From: Mesorhizobium loti
GTDB lineage: Bacteria; Pseudomonadota; Alphaproteobacteria; Rhizobiales; Rhizobiaceae
Length of the DNA: 64,000 nt
Assembly (NCBI RefSeq): GCF_003148495.1
Contig: NZ_QGGH01000007.1
Coordinates: 186,001 to 250,000 of the forward strand
Direction of reading: 5' to 3'
Position 1 is the first letter of the stretch; each line of letters begins with the position of its first letter. Positions 55,714-64,000 of this stretch are shown here, piece by piece. A model generated the notes under the pieces. The model saw only the letters and a list, made by a program, of their open reading frames with translations. It ran no database searches and was not told where the DNA came from. Both the position numbers and the translations under genes were made by a program.

Positions 55714-58263
55714 ATGCTGTATTTTTCGCGCTTCAAGATGATCCTGATCTGGGTGGCCGTGGCCATCACAGTGATCCTCGCCGCGCCCAACCTCATCCCC
55801 GCAAGCACCTTGGCCCAACTGCCCAGCTGGGTGCCGAAGCGTCAGATGACGCTCGGCCTTGATCTGCAGGGCGGCTCGCACATCCTGCTGGAGATGAATC
55901 AGAACGATCTGATCAAGGACCGGCTGGAGACGACGCGCGACGAGATCCGCACGCTGCTGCGCGACGCCAAGATCGGCTATACCGGCCTTGCCGGTACCGG
56001 ACGGACCTTGCAGGTCCGCATCACCGATCCCGCCCAGGTCGCTGCCGCCAAGACGGCGCTGAAGACGCTGACCGATCCGGTCGCTGCCGGCCTGTTCACC
56101 GGCGGCTCCATCCAGGAAATGACGCTCGACGACTCCGAGCCCGGCCTGCTCAAGTTCAACGTCACCGATGCCGGCATCAAGTATCGCACATCGACCGCAT
56201 TGACGCAGTCGATCGAGGTGGTCGAGCGCCGCGTCAACGAACTCGGCACGACCGAACCCATCGTGCAGCGGCAGGGCGACGACCGCATCCTTGTCCAGGT
56301 GCCGGGTCTCCAGGACCCGCAAAGGCTGAAGGAAATCCTCGGCCAGACCGCCAAGCTGACCTTCCAGATGGTCGACCAGTCGATGCCGGTGCAGGACGCG
56401 CTCAATGGCCGTCCGCCTGCCGGCTCGTCGGTGCTGTATTCGCAGGACGATCCGCCGGTTCCCTATCTGATCGAGAACCGCGTCATCGTCTCGGGTGAAA
56501 ACCTCGTCGATGCCCAGGCGACATACAATTCGCAGAACAACGAGCCGGTGGTGTCGTTCCGCTTCGACTCGAAGGGCGCCGCGCGCTTCGGTCAGGCCAC
56601 CGCGCAGAATGTCGGCAAGCTGTTCGCCATCATCCTCGACAACCAGGTGATTTCGGCGCCGCAGATCCGTGAGCCGATCCTCGGCGGCACCGGCCAGATC
56701 TCCGGCAATTTCACCGCCCAGAGCGCCAACGACCTCGCGGTGCTGCTGCGCGCCGGCGCCTTGCCCGCGACGCTGACGGTGATCGAAGAACGCACAGTGG
56801 GTCCCGGCCTCGGCCAGGATTCGATCCATGCTGGCAAGGTGGCCGGCATCATCGGTTCTATCCTCGTCGTCGCCTTCATGTTCGTCGCCTATGGCTTCCT
56901 CGGCTTCCTCGCCAACATCGCGCTGGCGGTGCACGTGGCGATGATCGTCGGCGTGCTCTCGCTGCTTGGTGCGACGCTGACCTTGCCGGGCATCGCCGGT
57001 ATCGTGCTGACCATCGGCATGGCAGTCGATTCCAACGTTCTGATCTACGAGCGCATCCGCGAGGAGCGACGCGCGGGCCGCTCCGTGATCCAGGCGATCG
57101 ATACCGGTTTCACCAAGGCGCTGGCGACCATCGTCGATTCCAACATAACCTCGCTGATCGCCACCGTGGTGCTGTTCTATCTCGGTACCGGGCCGGTGAA
57201 GGGCTTTGCCATCACTTATGCGATCGGCATCCTGACAACCGTCTTCACCGCCTTCACCTTCACCCGACTGCTGGTCTCGATCTGGCTGCGCCGGGCACGT
57301 CCAAAGGAGTTGCCGCGTGCCCCGGTAACCTTCGTTCCGCCCGGCACCAAGATCCCCTTCATGGGCATCCGTCGCTGGACGTTCACGCTCTCGAGTGCAC
57401 TTTCGATCCTGTCGGTGGTACTTTTCATGACCGTCGGCATCAATTACGGCATCGATTTCAAGGGTGGTTCGCTGATCGAGGTGCAGGCCAAGAGCGGCAA
57501 TGCCGATCTCGCCGACCTTCGCGCGCGGCTGACCGAACTCAACATCGGTGAAGTCCAGGTCCAACAGTTCGGTACGCCGAACGACGTGTTGATCCGCGTC
57601 GGGACGCAGGATGGTGGCGAGAATGCCGAGCAGACCGTCATCGACAAGGTGCGCGGCGAGTTGCAGGACAGTTATGACTTCCGCCGCGTCGAAGTGGTTG
57701 GACCGACGGTTTCAGGCGAACTCGCGAAGCAAGGCACGATCGCCATGCTGATCGCGCTGCTTGGCATCCTGATCTATGTCTGGTTCCGCTTCGAATGGCA
57801 GTTCGCTGTCGGCGCCATCGTGGCGACGGTGCACGATGTGGTCATGACGCTTGGCTTCTTCGTCATCAGCGGACTGGAGTTCAACCAGTCATCGCTGGCG
57901 GCGATCCTGACCATTATCGGCTATTCGCTGAATGACACGATCGTGGTCTATGACCGCGTTCGCGAGGATCTGCGAAAATACAAACGCATGCCGCTGCCGC
58001 AACTCTTGAACAACGCCATCAACGAGACGTTGTCGAGAACGACGCTGACCTCGGTGACGACGATCCTGGCGCTGCTGGCGCTGGTGCTGTTCGGCGGCGA
58101 GGTGATCCGCTCGTTCACCATGGCCATGCTGTTCGGCGTCGTCTTCGGCACCTATTCGTCGATCTTCATCGCCGCACCGCTGCTGATCCTGTTCAAGCTG
58201 CGGCCGCAGACTACGGCCGACGAGGAGAAGCCGGTCGGTGGCGGCAAGGCGGTCGCGACCTGA
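55714..58263 (+). CDS. secDF: Fused protein-export membrane protein SecDF
   Basis: The 849-residue protein joins SecD (1 to about 530) and SecF (about 540-849). SecD has DLQGGSHILLEM, a large periplasmic part and five helices with GIVLTIGMAVDSNVLIYERIREE; SecF has NYGIDFKGGSLIEV and IGYSLNDTIVVYDRVRED. It uses the proton gradient to pull exported proteins across the membrane. A fused form is usual in many alphaproteobacteria. Confidence 0.95.
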   Translation: MLYFSRFKMILIWVAVAITVILAAPNLIPASTLAQLPSWVPKRQMTLGLDLQGGSHILLEMNQNDLIKDRLETTRDEIRTLLRDAKIGYTGLAGTGRTLQVRITDPAQVAAAKTALKTLTDPVAAGLFTGGSIQEMTLDDSEPGLLKFNVTDAGIKYRTSTALTQSIEVVERRVNELGTTEPIVQRQGDDRILVQVPGLQDPQRLKEILGQTAKLTFQMVDQSMPVQDALNGRPPAGSSVLYSQDDPPVPYLIENRVIVSGENLVDAQATYNSQNNEPVVSFRFDSKGAARFGQATAQNVGKLFAIILDNQVISAPQIREPILGGTGQISGNFTAQSANDLAVLLRAGALPATLTVIEERTVGPGLGQDSIHAGKVAGIIGSILVVAFMFVAYGFLGFLANIALAVHVAMIVGVLSLLGATLTLPGIAGIVLTIGMAVDSNVLIYERIREERRAGRSVIQAIDTGFTKALATIVDSNITSLIATVVLFYLGTGPVKGFAITYAIGILTTVFTAFTFTRLLVSIWLRRARPKELPRAPVTFVPPGTKIPFMGIRRWTFTLSSALSILSVVLFMTVGINYGIDFKGGSLIEVQAKSGNADLADLRARLTELNIGEVQVQQFGTPNDVLIRVGTQDGGENAEQTVIDKVRGELQDSYDFRRVEVVGPTVSGELAKQGTIAMLIALLGILIYVWFRFEWQFAVGAIVATVHDVVMTLGFFVISGLEFNQSSLAAILTIIGYSLNDTIVVYDRVREDLRKYKRMPLPQLLNNAINETLSRTTLTSVTTILALLALVLFGGEVIRSFTMAMLFGVVFGTYSSIFIAAPLLILFKLRPQTTADEEKPVGGGKAVAT

Positions 58264-58291
58264 CGCGCCGCCCCGAAGGGGTGACAAAACG

Positions 58292-58684
58292 GTGACCAGC
58301 AAAGGCATCGTCATCCGCGAGGCGCATTTTCCAGGCCGCGCGCCGATCGAAGCCTACGGCAATGGTGGGTTCCGCTTTGCCGACATGTCGCATCGCGGCT
58401 CGCTGCTCTGTCTGCCATCCGGCATCCATGGCTGGGAGCCGGCGGATCCCCTGGCGCTGACGGTGGCGGACTTCGACAGGCTGCTGACTGAGGCCGACAA
58501 GGTCGAGATCCTGCTGGTCGGCATGGGTAGGGATCTCAGGCCATTGCCCGCCGCGCTGCGGGCCGCGCTGAAGGCCGCCGGCATTGCGTCCGACCCGATG
58601 TCGACCGGTGCCGCGGTACGGACCTACAATGTCCTTCTGGCGGAAGAGCGCGCCGTGGCTGCCGCGCTCATTGCCGTCGATTGA
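58292..58684 (+). CDS. Mth938-like domain protein
   Basis: The 130-residue protein belongs to the Mth938/NDUFAF3-like family (EAYGNGGFRFADMSHRGSLL, EILLVGMG, MSTGAAVRTYNVLLAEERAVAAALI). Function unsettled; it often sits beside secDF. Start GTG at 58292. It precedes the next gene by 1 nt. Confidence 0.82.
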   Translation: MTSKGIVIREAHFPGRAPIEAYGNGGFRFADMSHRGSLLCLPSGIHGWEPADPLALTVADFDRLLTEADKVEILLVGMGRDLRPLPAALRAALKAAGIASDPMSTGAAVRTYNVLLAEERAVAAALIAVD

Positions 58685-58685
58685 C

Positions 58686-59528
58686 ATGTCTCAAAGCGCC
58701 AAAATCGTCATGGACGCGGTGCGCGCCGCCGATCATGACCGCTATCTGACCGCGCTTTATGCGCCGGCGGACAAGCGCGACGCGCTGTTTTCGCTCTACG
58801 CCTTCAATGCCGAGATCGCAGGCATTCGCGATCGCATCCATGAGGCGCTGCCGGGCGAGGTGCGGCTGCAATGGTGGCGCGATGTCATTGCCGCCGGCGG
58901 CGAGGCGGGCGCCGGCCATCCCACAGCTGAAGCCTTGAATGCCACCATAGCGACATTCAACCTGCCGAAACTGGCCTTCGAGAACATGCTCGATGCGCGC
59001 ATCTTCGACCTCTACGACGACTCGATGCCGTCGCGCACCGATCTGGAAGGCTATTGCGGCGAGACGGCCGCCGCGCTCATCCAGCTTGCGGCGATGATAC
59101 TCGATCCCGGCGAGGCGCCGCGCTTTGCCGCACTGGCGGGCAGGGCAGGCTGTGCGCAGGCGATGACCGGCCTGCTGCTCCTGTTGCCGCTGCACCGCAA
59201 ACGCGGGCAATGTTTTATCCCGGCCGATATCCTTGCTGCGGCTGGCTCTTCGCCGCAGGAGTTCATCACCGGCGATGGCGGTCCTGGCGCCAAGCGCGCG
59301 GTGGCGGCAATGATCGCGCTGGCACGCGACCATCTTTCCGCCTTCGAACAGGGCGCATCGGCCTTGCCTGTCTCGCTGCGCCCGGCATTCCTGCCACTGG
59401 CCCTGTCGCGCGCCTACCTGACAAAAATGGAAAGTGGCTCGCCGCTCGATGGTGTGGCGCGGCTATCGGCTTTGCGCCGGCATTGGCTGCTGCTGCGTCG
59501 TGCGACCAAGGGCTGGCCGGCACTTTGA
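58686..59528 (+). CDS. Squalene/phytoene synthase-family protein
   Basis: The 280-residue helical protein resembles the trans-isoprenyl diphosphate synthases (RYLTALYAPADKRDALFSLYAFNAEIA, EALPGEVRLQWWRD, and RTDLEGYCGETAAALIQLAA). The Asp-rich motifs of active enzymes look weakened. In this genomic position the family resembles NDUFAF6-like proteins, so a non-enzymatic assembly role is possible. Confidence 0.75.
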   Translation: MSQSAKIVMDAVRAADHDRYLTALYAPADKRDALFSLYAFNAEIAGIRDRIHEALPGEVRLQWWRDVIAAGGEAGAGHPTAEALNATIATFNLPKLAFENMLDARIFDLYDDSMPSRTDLEGYCGETAAALIQLAAMILDPGEAPRFAALAGRAGCAQAMTGLLLLLPLHRKRGQCFIPADILAAAGSSPQEFITGDGGPGAKRAVAAMIALARDHLSAFEQGASALPVSLRPAFLPLALSRAYLTKMESGSPLDGVARLSALRRHWLLLRRATKGWPAL

Positions 59529-59610
59529 CGTAAACGTCAATCATGCTAAGAGCTTTCCGAGTCAGAACTGTTGCCGCAGACAACAGTCCGGCCGGAGGAG
59601 ATACCGATCC

Positions 59611-60045
59611 ATGAGCTTGCCTGTGCTGGTCGCGATCGTCGCCCTTGGCATTGCGCTGTCGGTCGCCGCGGTGCATTTCACCGGCGGCAGCAAGACGGCC
59701 ACGCTTGCCGGAACGGATCAGGCGCTGAGCCGTTTCGCCGAGGATTTTCCCGACGAGGTGGCGACCGTGGTGCGCCTGACGGCGGATGCCAGGACGGCGT
59801 TTCTGGATATCGGGCGAGGGCGCATCGGGATCGTTCACAGCATCGGCGACTGCTTCTTGACCCGCATCGTCACGCCTCAAGATGTCGCAGTTTTGAACGC
59901 CGGAGATGTGAATACGGTCTCGTTCCGGCTCGCCGATTTCACCTGGAAGGGCGGCCGCTTCCGCTTTGCCAGCGCAGCGGATGCGCAAGGCGTGCTGGAA
60001 GCGCTTGAGCTGCAACATCCGAATTCCGCCAGGGAGGCCGCGTGA
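59611..60045 (+). CDS. Hypothetical single-pass membrane protein
   Basis: The 144-residue protein has an N-terminal membrane helix (LPVLVAIVALGIALSVAAVHF) and a periplasmic beta-rich domain. GGAGGAG precedes the ATG. It overlaps the desaturase gene by one base, so they are coupled. Confidence 0.7.
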   Translation: MSLPVLVAIVALGIALSVAAVHFTGGSKTATLAGTDQALSRFAEDFPDEVATVVRLTADARTAFLDIGRGRIGIVHSIGDCFLTRIVTPQDVAVLNAGDVNTVSFRLADFTWKGGRFRFASAADAQGVLEALELQHPNSAREAA

Positions 60046-60995
60046 TGGACAGCTACAATTTCCCGCAAGTCACCCAACTGGCCATCCCGTTCTTCGTTGT
60101 CGCGATCCTGATCGAGCTTTGGTTGGTGCGCACCGGCCGTGCCAAGGGTTCGTTCGAGACGCGCGACACCTTGACCAGCCTGATGATGGGCACCGGCAAT
60201 GTCGTTGCCGGGCTGCTGCTTGGCGTCGTGTCCTACTGGGCGCTGCTGTGGCTCTGGCAATTCCGCGTCTTCAATCTCGGCCTGTCGGTCTGGGTGTTCC
60301 TCGCCGCCTTCCTGCTCGATGATCTGCGCTACTATGTCTATCACCGCATCGCGCACCGGGTGCGCTGGGTGTGGGCCGAACACGTCAACCACCATTCCAG
60401 CCAGCACTACAATCTGTCGACGGCGTTGCGACAAAGCTGGACGGGCCTGTTCACCTTCATGTTCGTGCTGCAGGCGCCGCTGGTGCTGCTTGGCTTTCAT
60501 CCGGCGGTGATTGCCTTCACCTTCGGCTTCAACCTGGTGTGGCAGTTCTGGATCCACACCGAGACCATCGGCAGAATGTGGGGCTGGTTCGAATTCGTCT
60601 TCAACACGCCGTCACACCACCGCGTCCACCACGCCACCAATCCGCGCTATCTCGACGCCAACTATGCCGGCACGCTGATCATCTGGGATCGCATGTTCGG
60701 CACCTTCGTCGGGGAACTGGAAGAAGACCGGCCGCGCTACGGCATCGTCAGAAACCTCGGCACCTTCAATCCGCTGAAAGTGGCGTTCCATGAATGGATC
60801 GGCATGTTCAGCGATGCCTTTGCGCCCGCCCTGACCTTGAGTGATCGCCTGAATTATCTGATCAAGCCCCCCGGCTGGAGCCATGACGGCTCACGCGAAA
60901 CGTCGGAAAGCCTTAAGGCAGCGTATGTCAGACGGAATCCAGATGAGGCCGGCAAGCCGGGGCTGCCGATGGCAGGTGCCGAGCCAGTCGAATAG
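60045..60995 (+). CDS. Sterol desaturase/fatty acid hydroxylase-family protein
   Basis: The 316-residue integral membrane enzyme has the His-box pattern of diiron hydroxylases (YHRIAH, HVNHHSSQ, HTE, and PSHHRVHHATN). It would oxidise a lipid; the substrate is unknown. Four hydrophobic segments are visible. It converges on trmFO with 6 bases between. Confidence 0.9.
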   Translation: MDSYNFPQVTQLAIPFFVVAILIELWLVRTGRAKGSFETRDTLTSLMMGTGNVVAGLLLGVVSYWALLWLWQFRVFNLGLSVWVFLAAFLLDDLRYYVYHRIAHRVRWVWAEHVNHHSSQHYNLSTALRQSWTGLFTFMFVLQAPLVLLGFHPAVIAFTFGFNLVWQFWIHTETIGRMWGWFEFVFNTPSHHRVHHATNPRYLDANYAGTLIIWDRMFGTFVGELEEDRPRYGIVRNLGTFNPLKVAFHEWIGMFSDAFAPALTLSDRLNYLIKPPGWSHDGSRETSESLKAAYVRRNPDEAGKPGLPMAGAEPVE

Positions 60996-61001
60996 GGAGT
61001 T

Positions 61002-62420
61002 TTACTCCGCCGCTTCGGCCGTCTCCGTTTGCACCGGCAGTCCCAGCCATTGCCGGCAATCGGCGCGTGCGCGCGATGTGATGGCGTGGCGCTTGGCGAC
61101 AGTCTTGTCCTTGCCACGCATGCGTTTGCCCTCGATCTTCGGGGCTTCGACGGGCGGGAACAGGCCGAAATTGACATTCATCGGCTGGAAGGAGCGCTTT
61201 CCCGGTTCGTCATCGGAGACGATGTGGCCACCGGTGATGTGGTTGAGCAAGGCGCCGAAGGCCGTGGTGAGCGGCGGCAGCGACGGTGCCTGGCCAAGCC
61301 TTTCGGCGGCGGCGAAACGGCCGGCGAGCAGGCCGATCGCAGCACTTTCGACATAGCCTTCGCAGCCGGTGATCTGGCCGGCAAAACGCAGGCCAGGGCG
61401 CGACTTCAGCTGCAGCGAGGCGTCCAGCAAGGTCGGCGAGTTGATGTAGGTGTTGCGGTGCAGGCCGCCGAGGCGGGCGAAATCGGCGTTTTCGAGACCC
61501 GGTATGGTGCGGAACACACGCACCTGCTCGGCATGCTTCAATTTGGTCTGAAAACCGACCATGTTGTAGAGCGTGCCCAGCGCATTGTCCTGCCGCAGCT
61601 GGACTACGGCATAAGCCTTTACCGTCGGATTGTGCGCATTGGTCAGCCCCATTGGCTTCATCGGCCCGTAGCGCAGGGTCTCGACGCCACGCTCGGCCAT
61701 GATCTCGATCGGCAGGCAGCCGTCGAAATAGGGCGTGCCTTCCCATTGCTTGAATTCAGTCTTCTGGCCATCGACCAGCGCCTGCACGAAGGTTAGGTAC
61801 TGGTCCTTGTCCATGGGGCAATTGATGTAGTCCTTGCCGGTGCCGCCCGGCCCAACCTTGTCGTAGCGCGACTGGAACCAGCAGGTATCCATGTCGATTG
61901 TGTCGAAATGGACGATAGGCGCGATGGCGTCGAAGAAGGCCAGCGCATCGGCGCCGGTCGCTTCCGCGATCGACTGGGCAAGCGAGGGCGCGGTCAGCGG
62001 ACCCGTGGCGACGATCGCCTGATCCCAATCCGCCGGCGGCAGACCCGGCACTTCCTCGCGCTGGATGGTGATCAGCGGGTGGGCTTCGAGTTTTTTCGTT
62101 ACGGCGTCGGCGAATCCGTCGCGGTCGACGGCAAGCGCGCCGCCGGCCGGCACCTGGTTGGCGTCGCCCGCGCTCATGATCAACGAGCCGGCCAGCCGCA
62201 TTTCGGCGTGCAACAGGCCGACGGCGTTGTTGTCGGCGTCGTCGGAGCGGAAGGAATTGGAGCAGACCAGCTCGGCCAGGTTATCGGTCTTGTGGGCATC
62301 GGTGCCGCGAACAGGCCGCATTTCATGCAGGATGACGGGAACGCCAGCTTGCGCTGCCTGCCAGGCGGCTTCGGAGCCGGCGAGGCCGCCGCCGATGATG
62401 TGGATGCGATTTTTGCTCAT
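61002..62420 (-). CDS. trmFO: tRNA (uracil-5)-methyltransferase TrmFO
   Basis: The 472-residue flavoprotein makes m5U54 in tRNA using methylene-tetrahydrofolate. It has the FAD-binding IIGGGLAGSEAAWQ, NLAELVCSNSFRS, and RFAGQITGCEGYVESAAIGLLAG. The ATG at 62420 gives MSKNRIHIIGG. Confidence 0.96.
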   Translation of the reverse strand: MSKNRIHIIGGGLAGSEAAWQAAQAGVPVILHEMRPVRGTDAHKTDNLAELVCSNSFRSDDADNNAVGLLHAEMRLAGSLIMSAGDANQVPAGGALAVDRDGFADAVTKKLEAHPLITIQREEVPGLPPADWDQAIVATGPLTAPSLAQSIAEATGADALAFFDAIAPIVHFDTIDMDTCWFQSRYDKVGPGGTGKDYINCPMDKDQYLTFVQALVDGQKTEFKQWEGTPYFDGCLPIEIMAERGVETLRYGPMKPMGLTNAHNPTVKAYAVVQLRQDNALGTLYNMVGFQTKLKHAEQVRVFRTIPGLENADFARLGGLHRNTYINSPTLLDASLQLKSRPGLRFAGQITGCEGYVESAAIGLLAGRFAAAERLGQAPSLPPLTTAFGALLNHITGGHIVSDDEPGKRSFQPMNVNFGLFPPVEAPKIEGKRMRGKDKTVAKRHAITSRARADCRQWLGLPVQTETAEAAE

Positions 62421-62504
62421 GAGCGCCGGAATAATCGCTTGGTGCGGCGATTGCAATTGCCGTGCGTGGTGCGGGGCAAACAGCAGCTCGGGGATCAACC
62501 CCTG

Positions 62505-62626
62505 AAAACAACAACACCCGCCGGGGGAGGAGGTCCGGCGGGTGTCGTTTTTGGGGTCAACCCTCGGGAGGAGGTGAAGGCCGACCGTATTCGCCATCGC
62601 CGGGGAGGAGGTCGGCTTTGGCGAAA
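62505..62626 (-). ncRNA. Cuckoo-type sRNA, unit 3 (distal)
   Basis: Three hairpins have loops ACCTCCTCCC on the minus strand (62603-62612, 62566-62575, 62525-62534). The 5' stem is GCCA/TGGC plus GCCG/CGGC; the middle stem is imperfect; the last is an 11-bp perfect stem (ACACCCGCCGG with CCGGCGGGTGT) followed by TTGTTTTC as a terminator. The unit is 177-179 bases from its neighbour. Confidence 0.68.
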
Positions 62627-62976
62627 ACTCTTTCGCTGCATTTACAAGGGGCGAAACCTCTAGGGCAAAATTCGTTTTGCCCCGGGGAAACAGCGCCCGC
62701 CGCGGGAGGAGGTGCGGCGGGCGCCGTTTTGGTGGCCGACCTTCGGGAGGAGGTGAAGGTCGGGCCTACTCGTCATCGCCGGGGAGGAGGTCGGCTTTGA
62801 CGAAAACTCTTTCGCTTTTTTACAAGGGCGAAGCCTCTGGGGCAAAATTCGTTTTGCCCTGGGGAAACAACGCCCGCCGCGGGAGGAGGTGCGGCGGGCG
62901 CCGTTTTGGTGGTCAACCCTCGGGAGGAGGTGAAGGTTGACCGGATCCGTCAGGGTCGGGGAGGAGGTCGACCCTG
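62514..62976. repeat. Three-unit tandem repeat (about 178 bp period) of hairpins
   Basis: Nine copies of GGGAGGAGGT (plus strand) recur with spacing 41-37-101-41-37-99-41-37. Between units a perfect GGGCAAAA-TTCG-TTTTGCCC hairpin recurs (62840-62859 and about 62663-62682). Confidence 0.9.
62689..62805 (-). ncRNA. Cuckoo-type sRNA, unit 2
   Basis: Loops lie at 62782-62791, 62745-62754 and 62704-62713. Stems are GTCA/TGAC plus GCCG/CGGC; CCGACCTTC with GAAGGTCGG (9 bp, perfect); and GCGCCCGCCGC with GCGGCGGGCGC (11 bp, perfect), followed by TGTTT. Confidence 0.7.
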
Positions 62977-62980
62977 GCGA
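62866..62980 (-). ncRNA. Cuckoo-type sRNA, unit 1 (next to DUF1127)
   Basis: Loops lie at 62959-62968, 62922-62931 and 62881-62890. Stems are CAGGGTCG with CGACCCTG (8 bp, perfect); GGTCAACCCTC with GAAGGTTGACC (one mismatch); CGCCCGCCGC with GCGGCGGGCG (10 bp, perfect), followed by TTGTTT. It starts 9 bases after the DUF1127 stop, so it may be processed from that mRNA. In the known family, the CCUCCUCCC loops pair with SD-like sequences. Confidence 0.72.
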
Positions 62981-62988
62981 AATTCTGG

Positions 62989-63129
62989 TTAGATCGCCTG
63001 GCGGGCGATGATCTTGATTTCGTCGCGGACGATACCGAGGTCATGCAGCTGGCGGTTCGAAAGGCGACCCAACTCGGTAACCGTCTCGCGATAAACGCGC
63101 CAGTTACGATAGTTGCGGATCAGGTTCAT
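62989..63129 (-). CDS. DUF1127 small protein (second copy)
   Basis: The 46-residue Arg-rich protein has the DUF1127 pattern (RNYRNWRVYRETVTELGRLSNRQLHDLGIVRDEI). It lies directly upstream of the sRNA array on the same strand. In Rhodobacter the DUF1127 protein CcaF1, encoded with CcsR sRNAs, acts in RNA turnover; a like role is inferred here. Confidence 0.88.
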   Translation of the reverse strand: MNLIRNYRNWRVYRETVTELGRLSNRQLHDLGIVRDEIKIIARQAI

Positions 63130-63178
63130 TGTCGTTCTCTTTTTCAAAACTGGTTCGGACCATTTGCGGTCCGAAGAA

Positions 63179-63319
63179 TTAGACCGCCTTGCGAGCGACG
63201 TAAGGAATGTCGCTGCGGCTGATGCCGAGGTCGGTCAGTTCACGGTTGCTCAGGCGGCTCAGCTCGGACACGGTGTCCCTGTAGCGGCGCCAGTTGCGGT
63301 AGTTGCGGATCAGGTTCAT
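63179..63319 (-). CDS. DUF1127 small protein (first copy)
   Basis: The 46-residue protein shares its first 11 residues (MNLIRNYRNWR) with the second copy and then diverges mildly (RYRDTVSELSRLSNRELTDLGISRSDI). The two arose by tandem duplication, and are separated by 49 bases that include TTCGGACC/GGTCCGAA, an 8-bp inverted repeat at about 63154-63176. Confidence 0.88.
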   Translation of the reverse strand: MNLIRNYRNWRRYRDTVSELSRLSNRELTDLGISRSDIPYVARKAV

Positions 63320-63555
63320 GGTAGTTCTCGTTTCGTCTTTCTTGCGGATCATTCCGTTTGTGTACGAAGCATAAATAGGCGGACCCATATCGATTTAAAA
63401 GCGCTATGGCTGCATGGCAGCAATGCAAATTGTGCAATGCAGCATTAACGAGCGTTCACGGACCTGACACAAAGAAACCCGAATCGGAAAATGCCGTCGC
63501 GTCAACGGTTTGACCGGATCGGCTGAAAAAAAGACCAAACTGGGGGAGAAGCGGG

Positions 63556-64000
63556 ATGGCGAGTTATTCGTCGCGGGTCAGGGCGGATATCGCGCGCTGG
63601 CAGCAGGCTGGCCTGATCGACGCCACCATTGCCGATTCCCTGGCGCGCGATGTCGAGGCCAACGAGCGCAAGTCGCTCAGCTTCGGCTCGATCCTGGCGA
63701 TGATGGCTGCCTTGCTGTTCGGCGCCGCCATCCTGATTTTCGTCGCCGCCAACTGGGACGCGATCCCGCGGCTGGCGCGCGTCCTGGCGCTCTTTGCGGT
63801 CATCCTTGGCGGCTATGTCGGCGGCGCGCTGTTGAAGACGCGCGACCATGCGGCGATCGGCGAGGCGTTGTGGATCGTGGCGGCGGCGGCTTTCGGCGGG
63901 TCGATCGCGCTGATCGGCCAGATGTATCATCTGTCCGGCGACGAGGCGTCGGCTCTGGTCACCTGGGGTGCCGGCACGGCACTCGCGGCTGTGGCGCTGC
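63556..64000 (+). CDS. DUF2157-family membrane protein, partial
   Basis: The frame starts at ATG 63556 (GGGGGAGAAG upstream) and runs off the right edge after 148 codons. A soluble N-terminus (VRADIARWQQAGLIDATIADSLA) is followed by hydrophobic segments (ILAMMAALLFGAAILIFVAANW; VLALFAVILGGYVGGALL), as in DUF2157 proteins. Its function is unknown. Confidence 0.82.
   Translation, partial: MASYSSRVRADIARWQQAGLIDATIADSLARDVEANERKSLSFGSILAMMAALLFGAAILIFVAANWDAIPRLARVLALFAVILGGYVGGALLKTRDHAAIGEALWIVAAAAFGGSIALIGQMYHLSGDEASALVTWGAGTALAAVAL

Noticed and set aside
55303..57564. 753-codon frame antisense to secDF
   Set aside because: Mirror of secDF codon bias, no motif, and secDF is certain.
62462..62940. 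Plus-strand frames across the repeat array (Gly/Arg-rich)
   Set aside because: They are translations of structured hairpins; the repeats conserve RNA pairing, not a protein.
62505..62980. CRISPR array
   Set aside because: Repeats are 10-base loops inside stems at alternating spacing of 37, 41 and about 100, not 25-35 base repeats with unique spacers, and no cas genes are near.

Overview
The window is a high-GC alphaproteobacterial chromosome segment, most likely Mesorhizobium or a close Phyllobacteriaceae relative. The evidence is the ExoR-type Sel1 regulator, PopZ, fused SecDF, TrmFO, paired DUF1127 genes with CCUCCUCCC-loop RNAs, and the order tatABC-serS-surE-pcm-nlpD-yajC-secDF. This assignment rests on recognised protein families, not on a database search.

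Region 1 (1-21.7 kb) is accessory DNA that ends at a tRNA-Asn gene and is rich in anti-phage signalling genes. From the left it holds an AT-rich AAA ATPase with a C-terminal HEPN-like motif, a trypsin-like peptidase, and a six-gene minus-strand operon: JAB peptidase, E2-like, E1-like, CD-NTase, Cap4 (nuclease plus SAVED), TIR protein. The first five genes form a CBASS in which the usual E1-E2 fusion (Cap2) is split. Two IS110-family copies follow, one with two frameshifts and one intact. Next comes a second minus-strand operon that starts with a Pycsar pair (PycC pyrimidine cyclase, PycTM membrane effector) and continues into a MltR-like protein, an AlbA_2/Schlafen-like protein and possibly a small ORF. 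An XRE regulator with a palindromic operator, two hypothetical genes and a large serine recombinase close the region. The recombinase frame runs into the tRNA-Asn gene, which suggests integration at the 3' end of that tRNA.

Region 2 (21.7-38 kb) is backbone: tRNA-Cys, a PCMT-family methyltransferase, tolC, popZ, a frameshifted two-domain VOC gene, valS, two tandem FadL-type outer membrane proteins with duplicated upstream DNA and matching terminators, ilvD-exoR, and an erpA-VOC-xthA operon.

Region 3 (38-61 kb) is core housekeeping: dgt, argS, a 1123-residue SPOR protein, nagZ, scpAB, tatABC, serS, surE, pcm, an NlpD-like LysM/LytM lipoprotein, a DUF815 ATPase, yajC, secDF, an Mth938-like protein, a squalene/phytoene synthase-family protein, a small membrane protein and a sterol desaturase-family enzyme.

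Region 4 (61-64 kb) has trmFO, then an array of nine hairpins in three units whose loops read ACCTCCTCCC on the minus strand. These look like three tandem 'cuckoo'-type sRNAs lying downstream of two DUF1127 genes. A DUF2157 membrane protein runs off the right edge.

The best candidates for undescribed biology are the split-Cap2 CBASS with an appended TIR gene, the Pycsar operon with MltR-like and AlbA_2 genes, and the three-unit, nine-loop anti-SD RNA array.
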